From positions 62,001 to 126,000 of the forward strand of contig NW_024882707.1 of assembly GCF_019059575.1 (NCBI RefSeq): DNA of 64,000 nucleotides. The letters run 5' to 3'. The notes under the pieces are model-generated. The model worked only from the letters and a program-made list of their open reading frames with translations. It ran no database searches and had not been told where the DNA came from. The position numbers were made by a program, and so were the translations under genes. This document shows positions 13,801-24,100 of this stretch, one piece after another. Numbering within the stretch: the first letter of the stretch is position 1; every line of letters starts with the position of its first letter. Source of the stretch: Amphibalanus amphitrite (taxonomy: Eukaryota; Arthropoda; Thecostraca; Balanomorpha; Balanidae).

Positions 13801-16800
13801 GGCCCTAAAGAGCGTCTGACCCACATAATCGCATTTGTCACGTAAAATGGACCATAAAACATGTATCACACGACACTTTCATATTGTGACCCCCCCCCCC
13901 CCCCCCCCAGTGACCTGACCTCTGTGACCTGACCTGGTATCAGTGACCTCAAATAGCAAAATATGTGTTTGAAGAACATTTCTCCATCGATGATTTTCAA
14001 TGAAATGCATTTTACTCGATTTTACAACGCATTTCTTGAAATGCCTGTAAACGGTGAAAATTCGACCTTTGACCTGACCTGTGACGCCATCGGTTTGACC
14101 GAGGTCAATGAAATTGGGTCACAAGGTAGTTCCCCGCTGGGGCTATCCAACACCGTTTACCGCTTGTCGCTATGTTGCGTGGTTCTCGAGATCTGAGGGG
14201 GGGGGGGCAAAATGCCCCCCCCCCCACATCAGACCGCGTTGCTCGGCAGACCCCATCTGGGCGCGGGTTAACCATGTCCACAAGTGACAATTCTCAATTG
14301 TATTGCACTGTAAGGTGTACAATTATGTAGGATAAGGGTTTCATTGGCTACATGTTGTCGTGAGATCCATACAGATCATAGGTTCTCCACAAATTTTTGC
14401 CCGCTGGATCCACAGAGATCATAGATCCGACCTCTAAATTTTGTCGAGAGATCCAGTCGGATCATAGATTCAACCCCTGAATTTTGTCGAGAGATCCACT
14501 CGGATCATAGATCCAACCCCTCTATTTTGTCGAGAGATCCACTGAGATCATAAATCCAGCTCTTGGATCCATGCACATGTCTGGTAAGAGGGTACAGGGT
14601 GAGCGCGGAGTGAGGGGCCGTGACTCACTGGTGAGCTGCTCACGACTCCGCTCCAGTAGGGCGTCCGAGTTGGGGTGCGCCACCTTGGGCAGGAAGTAGA
14701 TGCACGGCTTGCCCGAGGTGCGGATAAAGTTCATCAGGTGCTTCTGGTGCGCCTCCCAGGCCTCCTCCTGAAAATCAGAGGTTGCGGTCAGTGGCGTGGA
14801 ACATGAACGGCGATAAGAATAGCTCAGAATAAAGCAAACATCGTAGGGAGAATGACTGCTAATTTATAGCTAAGTAATATATCAGGCAAAATCATATTAG
14901 AGCCCAAAACTGTTATGCATATATCAGACTGATGTTAGTACAGTAAATTGGTAGGCCTGAATGAATAATCAGCACATACAAGCCTCTTACTTCATGAAAT
15001 CGACGCTGCTGAGTGAATTATCTATAATCGATCATCGACTAGTGACATCTTGCATCAGCGTATTCACGAGCCAACATCAAATATGACTGTGAAGGCTTCA
15101 TGGAGCACGGCGTGTCCCAGCATTAACCCGAGTTCGTACCTCCTTGACGCGAGCCATCTTCATTTCGATGAGGCGCACCTCCTGCTGTTTGCGTTTGCGC
15201 TGGGCGAACATATCTGACCGCTGCTGGCGGAGCTCGGCCTTCTCGCGGCGAGCTGCGTCCTCCAGTCGGCGCTCAATCTCCGCGCGCTTCTCCACCTGAG
15301 GGTGAGACGGGACCGAGAAAGGTGAACGCAGGGGGACCAGATGCGAGGGTTCTGCACTGTGTGAGCGAGCGGCGTTTGAACGCAGCGCAGCAGGCAGCGC
15401 TAAGTCGCGGTCGCCATGACAGCAGCCAGATCAGACAGCAGCAGGGCTGACTAGCAGGCTGCTCGAGTGACCGACTGTCACATCATTGACATGGTGCATC
15501 CGAAACGCTAGGCCATAATTCGTGCTGATGGCAGCGGGTGCTGTAAGTGCACACACCCTGGAGACAGTTCATGACGTACCTTTTCCTTCTGTTTGACCTC
15601 GTCCGTACGGAACCGCTGCAGTGTCCCCAACAGAGCGCCGAACATCCGGCGGCTCCTGCGGCAGTCGATATGAAACTGTCACCGGGTCGCTCGAATATCC
15701 CGCAAAGCCGATAGGTCTGGGTATAATTATTACAACTAACTATATGTATATAACCTGCCCAAGAGGTGACTGTACATATGAAGGAGCGATTAAAAACATT
15801 CGAATGCAGAACTTCGACTGAAAAAGACTCGAATACCAGCCACATTTCGTAATAAATACAGAATCTCAGGTGTTCACTCCCAGATCCACAAAGCCAGTAT
15901 TCAAAGAACTTTTTAACACATCCAGGGCGGCTGACGGCCGGCTAACGGTCTGTTTTAGATAACAGTGAAAGATAGCAGTGCAATGTACCATAATACACAA
16001 ACGTACGTCGAACTCATAGCAGCTAGGTCATAACGGCCTCCCAATCATCATGATAAATTGAATCCACAACGTTATATCAATACTTACAATATCAATACAA
16101 CACGTTCAGCGAAAAGTAATCTTTATACGCTCGGAGGCATCGCCGCCCGCCTCTCCCTCCACCGTCAAGAGCGCACCTGTTGATGTTCTCCTTGTCTCCC
16201 TTACGCTCCTGGAGGGCCGTCTGTCGGGAGCGACCATCGTCGGGCGGCTCCAGGTCCGCGGCGCGAGAGCCCGGACCGGGGATCACGTGAGAGGCCACCG
16301 ACGGCTACCGGGACGACGGGGAGGGCGTGTTAGAGGGCCACTGGGGGGGAGGGGGGGGGGTGTCAGCGGCACACTGGGGAGGGGAGGGGGAGGCCGGAGG
16401 GACGACATTGCCGGATCCGCCGAGATCGGTATCGTACCGCGCAGCACAGCAGTGCATTAGCCATCTGACAGTGTAAAATACTGGGGGAATACTCCTATAC
16501 GCCGAGATGTGACAAATCCGCAAATCCGCAGCCCACATGCTGCCATACACCAATTTTCAGCCCAAAGGATTAGGTTATATAAGGCACAGTGGCAATGACA
16601 AGAAAGACACACAAGAAATGATTTGGATACAAATACACCAGCTTCCAGGGTGCGTTAATCATTTCTCAAAGGGGCTTCGCCGAACAGTTGCTGAGGCCTA
16701 TCACCACCCGCTTCATCCCGGGACAGGGGAACGGCATTAACCATATCAGGCGATAACTCCTGAGCCTTGGGTCGTTACCTTGGGCTCCGGCTCTTCGTCG

Positions 16801-18735
16801 CTGGCACTGGCCCTGCGCAGACGGGGACCGATGACCACCACACCCAGCCTGCCGGCACGCGCAGAGTGGGCCAAGTCACGGGAGGCGTGAACCGTATCCA
16901 AGGGACTGACAATAGCACAAAGCCTGACCTCAAATCCAGTAGTAACGAATCATGAATTTTATGTAACTTATCAGTTTGAAAGAAAATGGATACAAAGCAC
17001 TCACAGATTTCAAAGCAACGGGTTCGTAGATCTATTTAAAAAAAATCTCAAGATAGCCACGAACGAGCAAAGGCACGCCGATATGGCATCCCACCATGCC
17101 GACCGCTGCCGAGGCCCGATACCAGCGCCACCGCTGCTACTGAGGGCTCCTGTAGCTGCTCCAGATGGCTCGCCTCACGCAGATAAGACAGATCGACTCT
17201 CCTCCTCCCAGCGTGTTCAAATAGTTCCAATATCGCTCCTCTAGTTCCCCCGGGCGGCTCCGACAGTCTACCTCCTCACAGCGACTCCGACGGCTCCCCA
17301 TGCTCTTCACAGTTCTCTCGGTCTCTCACAGGACCGCTCACCTTCCGTTGGAGCCGTGTGTGATGCGCCGCTTGGCCGCCGGCCCGCCGTCCTCGTCCCG
17401 TGGCTCGGCGTCATGTCGCTCCCTCCGCCGGCTGCCGGGGGTCGCACAGTGTGTTCAGCACGGCACGGCAGAGGCAGGCGAGGCAATTGGCGCATCGAAG
17501 GGCGTGATTAGTGTTGATAACAAGCACTCGATGTAAAATAGAAAGACAGGAACTTGAACAGTCTTTGGAAACTGATGGGATAAGTAATTTTCTACCTATC
17601 AGTTTATCTTACACTACACTTGGTCACAACCTCACCGAATATTTTCAACATATTGTACGCAGCTACAAACCAGGACGTCTTCCATTGCCTTTCTTTATCC
17701 TAGCCTTATAACCTTATAGATATTCAGAGCTATTCCATTATTCACCCACACTCACCCTCTGGCGTCGTAGAAGCCGCGTCCGTCGGGCTCTGGCCGCCTG
17801 TCGCCCCCAAACTCTGCCCTGGCTGTTCCGTAGGGGGGCCGACCGCGGCCCGCGAAGTCGCCCCTCCCGTCGGGGTATGGCCGGCCGAAGTCGCCGCGTA
17901 TCTCCACGTGTCGGCCGCCGAAATCGTCTGCCGGCCGGCCGCCCGGGCCAGAGATGCGCCGCCGGACCGGTCTGCGGGGCGAGCCGCTCGTCACCGTGGA
18001 GAAGAATGATGTACCTAATAGGAATCATTATAGACCAGGGATAAGAGAAATGGTGATTAAGATGCAAAAACCTATAGCATTATCTTAGCAATGTAAAATA
18101 CAATACTATGAAACAGTTCTTTGTCCAAACTAAGAGTAGTTGCTAGTCTGTAATAAAGTTATAAGCCTCTAAGCACCAGCCATATTTGGGTTGCTGAAAT
18201 ACATCATGAAATATGAAATCTTCAAATGGTGAAAAGTGCTGCAGTTATGGTGAATTAAAAATAAGGGTACACCAATTCTTTAATAAATGCTAAAAAGGTA
18301 CATTGGCTCTATTCCTGAGGCTGTCATTGCCAACATGAAAATCATGGACCAGATTGAGGATGAGCATCAAAAAAGGCACAAGATTTGGTGCAGATTACAA
18401 TATGCATACTGTGGATTGCTGCCAAATTCATGAACTTGACAGAGGTTCACTTCCTTGACACCCAGGCTTAGGTTCAGATAAGTCAGCATGACCTGTTTCC
18501 TATTAATGTTATCAAACACTACATTACTCATGCATTGTTCAGTGGTAGAGACAAATTACACTTGGCTGATCAGTGATGCACCCAACACCCAGCTTCACTA
18601 GCTAACATCTTACCTTGGATCATTGGGATCTCTGCCCAAAAATCTTTGCAAGCTCTCATCAACTCCTTTCAAAGTTGACTTAGCCTTCTCCAACTCCTCT
18701 TGCAGAGCTGAGCCCAAGTCCTCAGTGGAAGTCAT
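6333..18735 (-). CDS. PNN: Pinin, complete ten-exon coding sequence
   Basis: Pinin is a nuclear-speckle protein that joins RNPS1 and SAP18 on the exon-junction complex and affects splicing. I read coding exons, in order of translation, at 18735-18614, 17971-17756, 17431-17342, 16848-16779, 16304-16177, 15655-15580, 15295-15140, 14767-14629, 10055-9942 and 7813-6333. Every junction is AG/GT and the phases agree (2,2,2,0,2,0,0,1,1), giving 2592 bases, 863 residues and a TGA stop. The N-terminus shows LEKAKSTLKGVDESLQRFLG and GRDPNDPR; the core has RRMFGALLGTLQRFR, then a Glu/Arg coiled coil, then a KPCIYFLPKVAHPNSDALL segment. These match the family domain order. The start ATG follows an acceptor by 42 bases, so a non-coding first exon must lie upstream. 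Exon edges are my reading, not transcript evidence; the weakest call is the acceptor at 10055. Confidence 0.88.
7814..9941. other. Pinin intron with short intronic frames
   Basis: The plus strand has frames of 99 codons at 8481-8780 and 133 codons at 9024-9425, and the minus strand one of 78 at 8339-8575. None has a family motif I know. About 9700-9850 is a diverged copy of the sequence ending at the next exon (see findings). Confidence 0.4.
10133..11002. mobile_element. TTAA-flanked inverted-repeat element, second family
   Basis: Begins TTAA AGGTAGTGTGCCACCTTT and ends AAAGCTGGCACACTACCT TTAA, so both TIR and the 4-base target are clear. The 862-bp core is AT-rich with no long frame. It sits in the pinin intron, 78 bases from the acceptor of exon 9. 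Confidence 0.75.
11003..12594. other. AT-rich pinin intron sequence
   Basis: No gene or clear repeat. Short frames around 11195-11560 on the minus strand have no supporting feature. Confidence 0.45.
12595..12826 (+). mobile_element. SINE-like retroposon with 10-bp target duplication
   Basis: GCATTTTAAC occurs at 12595-12604 and again at 12817-12826. Between them is a 212-bp GC-rich body ending in an A-rich tail (AACAAAAAAA type). Direct repeats plus an A-rich tail show LINE-mediated retroposition. I cannot see tRNA A/B boxes, so the origin of the body is unknown. Confidence 0.7.
13091..14271. mobile_element. TTAA element, mosaic of two subfamilies
   Basis: Left end TTAACCCGCGCCCTGATGG and palindrome GGCGGCGCGCAGCGCCGCC resemble the 3412 copy, while the interior from about 13390 resembles the 1623 and 28776 copies. 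The right end has an 18-base C run at about 13891, a G/C hairpin near 14196-14225 and CGCGGGTTAA. It lies in pinin intron 8. Confidence 0.7.
14365..14575. repeat. 43-bp tandem repeat in pinin intron
   Basis: TTGTCGAGAGATCCA recurs at 14441, 14484 and 14527 (period 43), with more diverged units on the left carrying GATCATAGATCC. About five units end 54 bases from exon 8. Confidence 0.7.
14629..18735 (-). CDS. PNN: Pinin conserved N-terminal and core exons 1-8
   Basis: These eight exons encode about residues 1-332. Exon 1 holds the amphipathic N-terminal helix. Exon 2 is Gly/Arg/Asp rich (RISGPGGRPADDFGG) like the glycine-rich loop of animal pinins. Exons 3-5 give an acidic and basic linker ending at KENINR. 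Exon 6 (76 bp) carries the diagnostic FGALLGTLQRF motif. Exon 7 (156 bp) is an uninterrupted Glu/Arg/Lys coiled coil (EKRAEIERRLEDAARREKAE, then QQRSDMFAQRKRKQQEVRLI). Exon 8 contains the Trp-Glu-x-His and Tyr-Phe-Leu-Pro-Lys segments. Exons are short and GC-rich inside AT-richer introns. The conserved domain is the part that family comparison would confirm most easily. Confidence 0.87.
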
Positions 18736-18777
18736 ACTTGAAGTACCTGTGTTGCAAATTTTCCAGGAATTGTCTCC
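18736..18777 (-). promoter_or_regulatory. Pinin 5' UTR portion of the first coding exon
   Basis: An acceptor (pyrimidine-rich, ending in TTGCAG) precedes 42 bases that run into the ATG. The frame is open upstream, but family length favours the ATG at 18735. An upstream leader exon must exist; the stretch 19.4-19.9 kb is a candidate but shows no decisive mark. Confidence 0.45.
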
Positions 18778-19532
18778 CTGCAATAGGTAACACAAGCTTT
18801 TATGGATGATTTCATAACTGTCAGACATTTATGGACAAATCAATAAGTGAGAAAGAATACTGACACCTGCCTGAGGCTCAAAGCATTCAAACAATGAAAT
18901 AGTAGATATGAATCTTTTTGTCTTTTTGTGCTTTAACTTATGGAATATGGAAGTAAGATCATGAAGGACATCAAATCAAATGTTCCTTAAAACGTAACTG
19001 CAAAATACAATCCATTTGAACTTCAATGCTTATGCAAATATAAATGAGACTGAGCATTATATATAATAATGTAAAGACATTGAACAACAACCATAAAACA
19101 AATATATGCTGCCTGCTGATGCAGTCAGACATCACAATTACAGTCAGGTACTACAAGAGTAGCAAACCCATGTGCGATAAGCATCACTCAGGAACCAAAC
19201 ATGAACATCTGAATCTTTGAATAGAAAGATAAAATGGCCTCCCTAGAATGTATTGGAACATAAAATAAAATGTAAATATCGGCAGGAGGGAACCAATGGA
19301 ACCACGCAAGCACAAACATGCCATGGTCCACGTCACATAAGCATAAGCCAAAGCGCTCTCATGCAAATCATTGCGCGATCAAATGGGGGATTTTTGGGTT
19401 TTATTTAATGCAAAATCAAATTAAAGACGCCGTGGCATAAAATACCGGAAAAACTCACATTCACCCAAGGCCGTATACATTCACCACCCCTTCACCTTCC
19501 ACTGAAAACACGCGGACGCCTCCCGGGCGGCG

Positions 19533-19787
19533 TTATTTTTTCCATAGTTCAATAACGGCGCAGTGCGCCACTTTAGAGAATTTGGTAGCGCAGAAACTAC
19601 ATGAAGGTTTTACGAAATTCTTGTTCCGGAGCTCATAATCCTTCACGGCTCGTATCTTCTTCCGAGACATCGCGGGGCCCTGCGACAAGTGCGACAGTGC
19701 ACGTAACTCTGAAAATGGTCGAATAACAAATAGGTCCCTGGCTCTACAAAGTGACTCGCGTAAAACAAACGCTAAAGCGAACATCAA
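19533..19787 (-). other. Open frame upstream of pinin, unproven
   Basis: An open frame of 84 codons containing MSRKKIRAVKDYELRNKNF and two Cys pairs. It has no recognised domain and stops before any donor. It might be part of a leader exon of pinin or chance. Confidence 0.15.
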
Positions 19788-20397
19788 CGCAGAATCTGGA
19801 GCCTAAAACGACATAAACATCAGATGAATCTGCAACTGATGTCTCCAGACGTCAAAACGGTAACATTAGGCGCCTTCATTCGCTGCAAGCTGCTGTGGGC
19901 GAAGTTTCAATGCAGAGTAAAATTGCCATTTCACTATTTGCTTACATGGCTTACAACGGGTAACCACTGCTTACTGCTTAGCCATTCGTTCGTGATTACA
20001 TAGAGGATACCATGGGACTCATGGTTAACGGCAGGCAGTGAAAATGGCTTAACATTTTTTTCCAAAATATATTGACAAGTGGATACAAAGTGACAAACAA
20101 CTACCATTGACAATGAGGTCCGAGGTACTTAAGCTTATGGAAGCCCGTTGAAAATGGAAATGTGTTCCACGGGTTTCAATTGCCGAGGCACGCGCGCCAT
20201 TGCTGGCCAAAGGGACACGGAAGTCGATACAACTGTCACGCAGTGCACTTTCTTCGGCGGCTCCGCCCCATAGAGCATTCGGCACCAATCAAAAATAACG
20301 GCCTGCTAGCTCACACCCGGCCCTCACACATTGAGCGCAGTTTTCTGTGACACACAATGCACGAGCATTGCAGTCGTAAATGTGACACCCGCGATGG

Positions 20398-20928
20398 CTC
20401 CGCGATGCCATACCAAACACCCGCACCAAACCGAAGCCGCTTGGAGAGGACGCTGCCGCGCGGAGGGGGCGCCTCCTTCCAGCAAAAGGCACGAGCAGCA
20501 CAGCGCTTGATTACGGAATGCACAGTGACATTGATCAGGCACTCGTCATGCGGCAGAGGGCTCGTGGAGCACTTCCCGTACAGCGGAGCCCCCACGACCC
20601 GCGGCACAGCACCGGACGCCCGAGGCAGACGGAACGGCACGGGCCGAACCCAGCCTCAGCCTCGGGATTGTATCCGATACAACTATCAAAACTCACAGCG
20701 GCCCGTAGGAAATGTGACAGCCATGTGTCAATGATTCGCGCCGAGTCACACACTGCTGCTACACAATGAAATGCATGATTACAAAACTATAAAATATACA
20801 ATCGGAAGACGCTCCATACAACTAAAAGGAAAGTTTGTTACACTGCAAGGAAATGCACTGCATAGCCACATTGAGCCCATGGTAACACTTAAGTTCGTGT
20901 TTTAAAGGTCCATCACATCGTACACCTT
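20398..20928. repeat. 531-bp interspersed repeat, copy 1
   Basis: Nearly identical, in direct orientation, to 46515-47046. It is GC-rich in its first half and AT-rich in its second. No long frame is shared and no TG...CA ends or target duplication are clear, so the class is not decided. Confidence 0.7.
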
Positions 20929-21052
20929 ACAATGGCAGATGGAGTCTGCATCATGCCCATTGTGCATCATATTGCCAGCCTGAGAAGCGCCAACACTCCA
21001 GTAATTTGGCACACATTGCGATATAACGCATCTTGGCCAAAAATTCAGTGGC

Positions 21053-21131
21053 CTATGAAACATCAACCAACGCGTCGATTCGAGGGGTCTGAAGGGTGGC
21101 TTTGTGGTCCGACGCAGGCGAGCCAGAACGC
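21053..21131 (-). CDS. Zinc-finger gene terminal exon
   Basis: After a TTTTAG acceptor the phase-2 frame continues for 26 codons (RSGSPASDHKATLQTPRIDA ...) and stops at TAG (21055-21053). The phase match supports it, but the exon is short and the tail is not a known motif. Confidence 0.55.
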
Positions 21132-24100
21132 CTAAAACGAATGATTATCAAAAGAGAACTGCAAGACTCTTCATGAAGAACACGATACTCTCACACACAA
21201 TGGCTACGCGAAATCACCGCATACTGGCTACATGATTTGATACTCGTCTAATCTCTCCAGACCATCAAGCTCTACGACCCTCAAAATGTACACGTTTCCC
21301 GTTTCGTCTCCAACTTCAACTCAGCTTTCTCGACGGGGATTGTCTTTGCCCCCGACAGTACCACGCGCAGCTGATGTAGTCTATCAGACATGGACGCTTC
21401 CTAGGTGGGGGTGCCTCCCACCCCGCACGGCGCTGTCGCCCACTCACTTTTGGACGACACGCACATTGCTGGACACATTGCCCGACGAGTAGAACACGTT
21501 GTACTTGCCAAGAGAGCTGGTCAGATTGACTCGCGGCCTTTGCATGCGATCATTGGCGACCGAGGGTGCGCCAGGGGTGAACTTATCCAGCGGGGTCAGC
21601 TCTCTCTCCCAGTCCTGCAGCGGCGGCAGGATCTCCAGCGGCGGCAGCGGGTCCAGCAGCTGCTCTGCCAGCGTCGGCTTCTCCCCCGGTCCGTCAGCCA
21701 CCGTGGCGTCCACCACCTGCTGCAGCACGTCACGGCCCGGCGGCGGCACGATGCTCTCCACGTTACACATGTACTCCACACGGCCCGTCGACTGACGCAC
21801 CACGACGTCCACGTACGAGAAGCCCATCTTGCTCGGACTGGGCGGCGCCTGAGAGTCGTCCGAACGAGGCCGGGCCCTGCAGGCGGACGGACAGCGCGGC
21901 GTCAGGTCACCGGTACAGGCACAAACAGAAATGTTGAGTCGGACTGGCATAAGGCAAGGCGGCGGCGAACACGAGCTCAACGTGGTAAACGACAAAAAAA
22001 AACAAAACAAGGATGATGGTGATTCGCTAAGGCTAAACGCAACGAAAATCGAAGGCATGTGGCAAGGTGCAGCAAACACATCAGCAAATAAGCATCGGAT
22101 TGTTAGCACATCATTTATTTGCTACGTTGATATAGGAAAAGTGCAAAAAAAAAACTTTATATTCGGTCCCATATATCTAATGTATCGTGAGGAATATGAG
22201 AGTCGCAAATCTATAATTTCACTTATGACGTCACTGTGACGTCATTTCAAATGGGATCGACACCAAATTTGGACACAACCTCGGCTAGGTATTCAGAATG
22301 ATGTGTGCAAAGTTTCGCTTCTCTATCTCTTCGCGTTGCGACGATATCGTCGCAGAAGTAAAGGGGGGGGGGCAACTATATGCCCCCCCCCCCAGCGGCC
22401 GGCGGGTGGCGCGGAGGCCCAGCGGCCGCCGGGTTAAAAGCCACCACTTTCAACCACACCGTCTTCTTCGAGCACAGCCTCTTTCTATAAAGGTTAAGCA
22501 CGGGCCGGTCTGCCGGACCTACCTCGGCCTCCTGGATCGGTCCTCCTGGTGGGAGCGCTCCAGCAGCCGGCGGTGCTCGTCATCGGACAGGATGACGATG
22601 TTGCCGCTGTTGGTCAGACGCTGGCCGTGCTTCGACTCCAGGTGGCGACGGTACGAGTTCTTCGCCTTAAAACTGTCACACAAAAGAGAGTCAGCTCGCA
22701 CAGTTATTGTTCTTGATATTGTGGTAAGACTTCGTTCATTCGGGTAGATAGCTGGTGAAACATCGCCGAATCAAAACAAAATTCATGTAATGACAAAAAT
22801 TAAATGGATATAGGCGTATCATCATAGTGTCTCCCCGGCCCCCACAGTCCGTCTAACCACCCCTATACCCACCACTGTCTGTCCGTCTAACCACCCCTAC
22901 CCACCGCTGTCTGTCCGTCTCCTCACCCCTACCCACCGCCGTCTGTCCGTCTAACCACCCCTACCCACCGCTGTCTGTCCGTCTAACCACCCCTTCCCAC
23001 CACCGTCTGTCCGTCTAACCACCCCTACCCACCGCTGTCTGTCCGTCTCCTCACCCCTACCCACCGCCGTCTGTCCGCCTCCTCACCCCTACCCACCGCT
23101 GTCTGTCCGTCTAACCACCCCTACCCACCGCTGTCTGTCCGTCTAACCACCCCTACCCACCGCTGTCTGTCCGTCTAACCACCCCTACCCACCGCTGTCT
23201 GTCCGTCTCCTCACCCCTACCCACCGCCGTCTGTATGTCTCCTCACCCCTACCCACCGCTGTCTGTCCGTCTACCCACCCCTACCCACCGCCGTCTGTAT
23301 GTCTCCTCACCCCTGGCTGCAGACGGAGCACATGTAAGGCGTCTCGCCGGTGTGTCGACGCAGGTGCTCGGTGTAGTGCGACTTGTGTCGGAACTCGTGG
23401 CCACAAGTGCTGCAGCGGAACCGCGTCTTGTGCTCGTGGATCAGCATGTGGTAGTCGAGCGACATCTTTCGGGTGAAAGACTTGTGGCAGAGCTTACAGG
23501 AGAAGTCCTTGATGCCTGAAATAATGCGAGGGTCATATGAGTTATGGCTATTAATTATTAAGGAATGCAACTGCAGTCGGATAACGACCACAGACATGAC
23601 GCAAAACAAAGCCATGACTCGAATATAATAGATATCAGGATATATGATGAGGATGATCAGGATAAAGATGCTCAAATCTAAAGTTTAAAAACTAACCCAT
23701 AAAAAGTACGAAGGAATTAATAAAGTATAAACTTATGGTACCCAATGCATTACGTACCCAGGTGGCTCTTGTAGTGCGACTGCAGCGAGGACAGGGCCGT
23801 GAAGCGCTGCGGCGGGAAGCACACGCGACACACGTAGTTGTTGCACATGCTGGGCCGGAGGCGCATCTCGATCAGCGCCTGTCGCGCCTTCTCCTTGTCC
23901 TCCTCCGACTGGCTGATGAACTTGGCCAGCCCCTTGGGCTTCCGGTGCTGCTTATACTCGTCGCGCTCCACCACGCGGGTGTAGCGGCGCAGGCCGCTGA
24001 CGGTCGCCGAGCCGCCCTCCATGATGACCGGCAGGTCCGCGGAGCGCATCACGCCGCCGCGGATCACCTGTTCGGCGCCCACCAGCGGCACGCCGTCACT

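Noticed and set aside
22838..23310. Regular repeats with near-constant spacing, like a CRISPR array
   Set aside because: Units are contiguous 32-bp tandem copies without unique spacers, in a eukaryotic intron.
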